64,000 bases of DNA from assembly GCA_037043015.1 (NCBI GenBank), contig CM073321.1, positions 12,346,001 to 12,410,000 on the forward strand, read 5' to 3'. Made by a program: the position numbers and the translations under genes. Below the pieces are notes generated by a model. The model saw only the letters and a program-made list of their open reading frames with translations, was not told the origin of the DNA and searched no databases. This DNA comes from Bryum argenteum (taxonomy: Eukaryota; Streptophyta; Bryopsida; Bryales; Bryaceae). Below are positions 61,398 to 64,000 of the stretch, piece after piece (the first letter of the stretch is position 1; each line of letters starts with the position of its first letter).

Positions 61398-64000
61398 TGT
61401 CACCGCACAGGGGCGAGGACTCCGGAATGGCAACTGTGCGAGGGAAAAAAGCCGTCTAAGGAGGAGGAGAAAAAACAATGCTGACCGGCTATGGAGGCGG
61501 ATTGAGAGAGGAAATGGAGGCAGAGGGCTCCGGAGTGTCAACGGTGTGAAGGTGAGAAGCTGTCTAAGGAGAAGCAATGTCGACTGAGTGTGGGAGCCGT
61601 CTGAGAGAGAAGGTGAAAGCCGAGAGCAACAAGGGTGAGTAAAAGTCGGCCTTGTGCAAAAAGTGAGGCACTGACTGCCAGTGCCTCCCCTTAAGTAGCT
61701 TCCGGTGCCCGAAATGATGGCTGTTGTTGGCGGCTGAGAAGTGCCCGACGGGAATGATTGTGTGGGAGTGGTGTCGGCAGCTTGAATAGGCCTTTGAATG
61801 CCTACTACTGTTGGCAGCCGGTTGTCAATCATGGGGGCATCAATGGGGGCATCATGGTTTGTTATGATGGTCCTATCCTTTGGGCATCCATGTTGGCTTT
61901 GATGGCGGTACCCATTATCACATGGGGCATCATGGGTAACATGGATGTGGTTAATGTAGGCCACCATGGGTGCATCTCCCCCTTCTTCGTTGCCTTCGGT
62001 CGGCTTCCTGTTTTGTCCTTCTGTGTCCATGCGTTGTCCTTCGGTGCCTGAGTCACTTGTGCCCTTGTCTGTGGTTGGCTTTTGTAATTGTGTATCCTCT
62101 GTTGCCAACTGGTGAGCTTCGTTGACTAAATTATCATGAAGTTGTCCCAGACTCAGTGCCGGTTCTGTCTGATTGTTCTGACTGTGGTAATGTTTAAGTT
62201 TGGCTGCATAGACAATCGTGGCATGTGCATCATAGTTGTCTTCGTTGACGAGCAACAAGGTGTTGTTTGGTAATACTAACTGCACGCAGTATGGCCCGTG
62301 CCATACTGATTCGAACTTTGATTTGCGCAACTTTGGATCTCGGGGACACCAGAGAACTTGGTCGCCTTTGTGAAACACGCGATGGGGCTGTGAACCCTGA
62401 AAATACTTAGCGCTGAGCACGTGTTTGTGTAAAATGTTTTCGTAGGCATCATTTCGGAGTTCTTCTAACTTGTGCAGATCCTCCATCCGGGCTGCCAACA
62501 CACGATGTGGTGCAATGTCTTTTGGGTGGAGTGATTTGAAGGTTGGCACCAGGTATTCTGTTGGCAACAGGGGCTGCGTGCCATAGACTAGCTCAAAGGG
62601 ACTTGCCTGAGTAGCCGACTTGGTGGCGACACGGTACGCCCATAGCGCTGCAGGTAAGCAATCATCCCAGTCTCCAAAGTTGGCTTGAGTAAATTTGCGC
62701 AACATGTTAATAATTGTTTTGTTCGTGGATTCTGCCTAGCCGTTCCCCTGGGAGTAATACATTGTGCTCGTTCTTTGCTTGATGAGATGCTTCTCCATTA
62801 ATTCCTCGATGACAGCGTTGACAAAATGCGTCCCTTGATCAGAGACGATTTCTAGAGGGCACCCAAATCGTGTAATAATATTATCATAGATAAATGTCGC
62901 GGTCACCATGGTAGTGTTGTTTCGCAATGGTTTTGCTTCCACCCATTTTGTTGTGTAGTCCGTGGCAACGAGTATGTACTTGTACCCTTGCTTAGTCACC
63001 GGGCGAATGGGGCCAACAAAGTCTAGTCCCCATCTCTGGAATGGTCCCAGTGTTGGTATAGGCTTCAAAGGCACCTTTCCCTGGTATTGAAAATTAGTGG
63101 CTGCCGTCTGACAGGCATGACAGTTCTTAATGTAGGCAAAGGTGTCTTTGTGCAACGTTGGCCACCAGTATTTTGCTGCCAATATCTCTTAATGGTTGTT
63201 TCTGGTCCTTGATGTCCCCCTGCTGGCCCATCGTGTAGGTGAGAAATGATAGTTTGTTGCTGATGAGTTGGTACACACAAACGTACCTCGTAGTCGAGCT
63301 CTTTTCGGTACAGTTGGCCTTGGACGACTGTGTATGGCAACGTAGTGCGCACAAACTTGATTTTTTGCGTTCCTGTTGTGTCAGCGGGTAGCGTGCCATG
63401 AACCAGATAGTTCATGATGTGCTGTCTCCAATCAGCGGCTTCCGTTGTCTCCGCTGGCTGCATCGGTGCTGGTTGTGTAGGCTTCATTGACTCCGTTGCT
63501 TGTATCGAAGCCGTTTGTATGTATGGTTCATTGAATGAATCATCAATGCCTTCTTCAGTTGTGTTGGTGTCTCTTGATAAGTAATCTGCTTTAATGTGCC
63601 TTTTGCCTGGGATGTAGACTACCTCAAAATAATACTCCATGAGAATCATGATCCATCGCGCTACTCTCCCCGTGATCAATGGCTAATTCACTAGATAAGA
63701 CAGACTATGATGATCTACCATGAACCTAAATTTGTTACCAAGTAGGTAATGTCTAAACTTCTTCACGGCGTATATCATGGCGAGTGCTTCCCGTTCCGTA
63801 GTGGAATAATTTCTCTCTGCCTGGTTGAGTAATCTACTTGCGTAGGCTACGGGTTGATCATGTTTGCCATCCACATTTTGAGCTAACATGAACCCCACGG
63901 CGATCTGAGAGGCATCGGTGTGAACATGGAATTGTTTCGTCCAATCCGGTGCCAACAGTATAGGTGCCCTTGAATAGGCTTGTTTAATTTTCTCTAAGGC
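61398..64000 (-). pseudogene. pol: Ty3/gypsy polyprotein, 3' part: RNase H and integrase
   Basis: RNase H is read from 63955 (HVHTDASQIAVGFMLAQ, NYSTTEREALAMIYAVKKFR, MVDHHSLSYLVN). A TAG at 63683 stands where Gln fits, before PLITGRVARW. The integrase zinc region ([19 protein letters not shown], then NCHACQ) is crossed by a frameshift near 63185. The catalytic core shows [20 protein letters not shown] and NG-TAG-AEST (62736), so the three acidic residues D, D and E remain; family members usually have Gln at that stop. The C-terminal part has the GPY/F-like WHGPYCVQLVLPNNTLLL. No chromodomain is seen. Upstream reverse transcriptase and gag lie outside the window. The frame stays open through a low-complexity linker into the extra 3' ORF. 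Order RNase H then integrase marks Ty3/gypsy. Confidence 0.85.

Overview
The window looks like nuclear DNA from a streptophyte (green plant lineage), most likely a charophyte alga such as Chara. The evidence is plant-type telomere-like repeats (CCCTAAA), GT-AG introns, CACTA, MULE, hAT and Ty3/gypsy elements, a partial SERRATE/ARS2-like gene and DUF7869-type genes. The species call is inference. Almost every gene is broken, so this reads as repeat-rich accessory or subtelomere-like DNA.

Layout. 1-4.8 kb: a decayed retroelement protein, microsatellites, a hAT transposase remnant and a cluster of GC-rich palindromes. 5.0-8.1 kb: a RecQ-like helicase pseudogene split exactly at its ATP-binding loop by a 1,127-bp CACTA-type element. 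8.1-13.4 kb: telomere-like repeats, a 240-bp GC-rich repeat and a satellite built on ACACCGGTGT, spaced about 125 bp in groups of three. 13.4-31.1 kb: a unit bounded by 64-bp terminal inverted repeats. It holds a ParB-like/DNA-methyltransferase gene (minus), a SERRATE fragment (minus), a MULE transposase (plus) and a zinc-ribbon gene (minus). 31.1-33.7 kb: G-rich minisatellite, more satellite and a possible SINE. 33.7-38.3 and 42.1-46.5 kb: two direct copies of a DUF7869-type gene with its upstream palindrome array, separated by a decayed transposase of a type I do not recognise. 46.5-50 kb: AT-rich tandem repeats, then a GC-rich promoter-like stretch. 50.0-58.5 kb: a six-exon gene (ParB-like, methyltransferase-like, coiled coil, FCP1-like) whose introns are packed with palindromes and whose fourth exon carries a 1,527-bp solo LTR. 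58.5-64 kb: a minus-strand Ty3/gypsy element (RNase H, integrase, an extra 3' ORF) running off the right edge.

Three observations stand out. First, the two genes with ParB-like and methyltransferase-like regions each lie among a separate family of palindromes: GCCGGTACCGGC near the first, and arms TTCAACTCGA/TCGAGTTGAA around one variable base near the second. In the second family the arms co-vary and the gene-B copies lie in introns. Second, in-frame stops in otherwise open coding frames are strikingly biased: 16 TAG, 5 TGA and no TAA, often where TGG or CAG is expected. This fits decay by deamination of methylated CHG and CG sites. Third, the 17.7-kb inverted-repeat unit combines a transposase, a DNA methyltransferase and a host-gene fragment. 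All reading was done by eye; no database search was possible.
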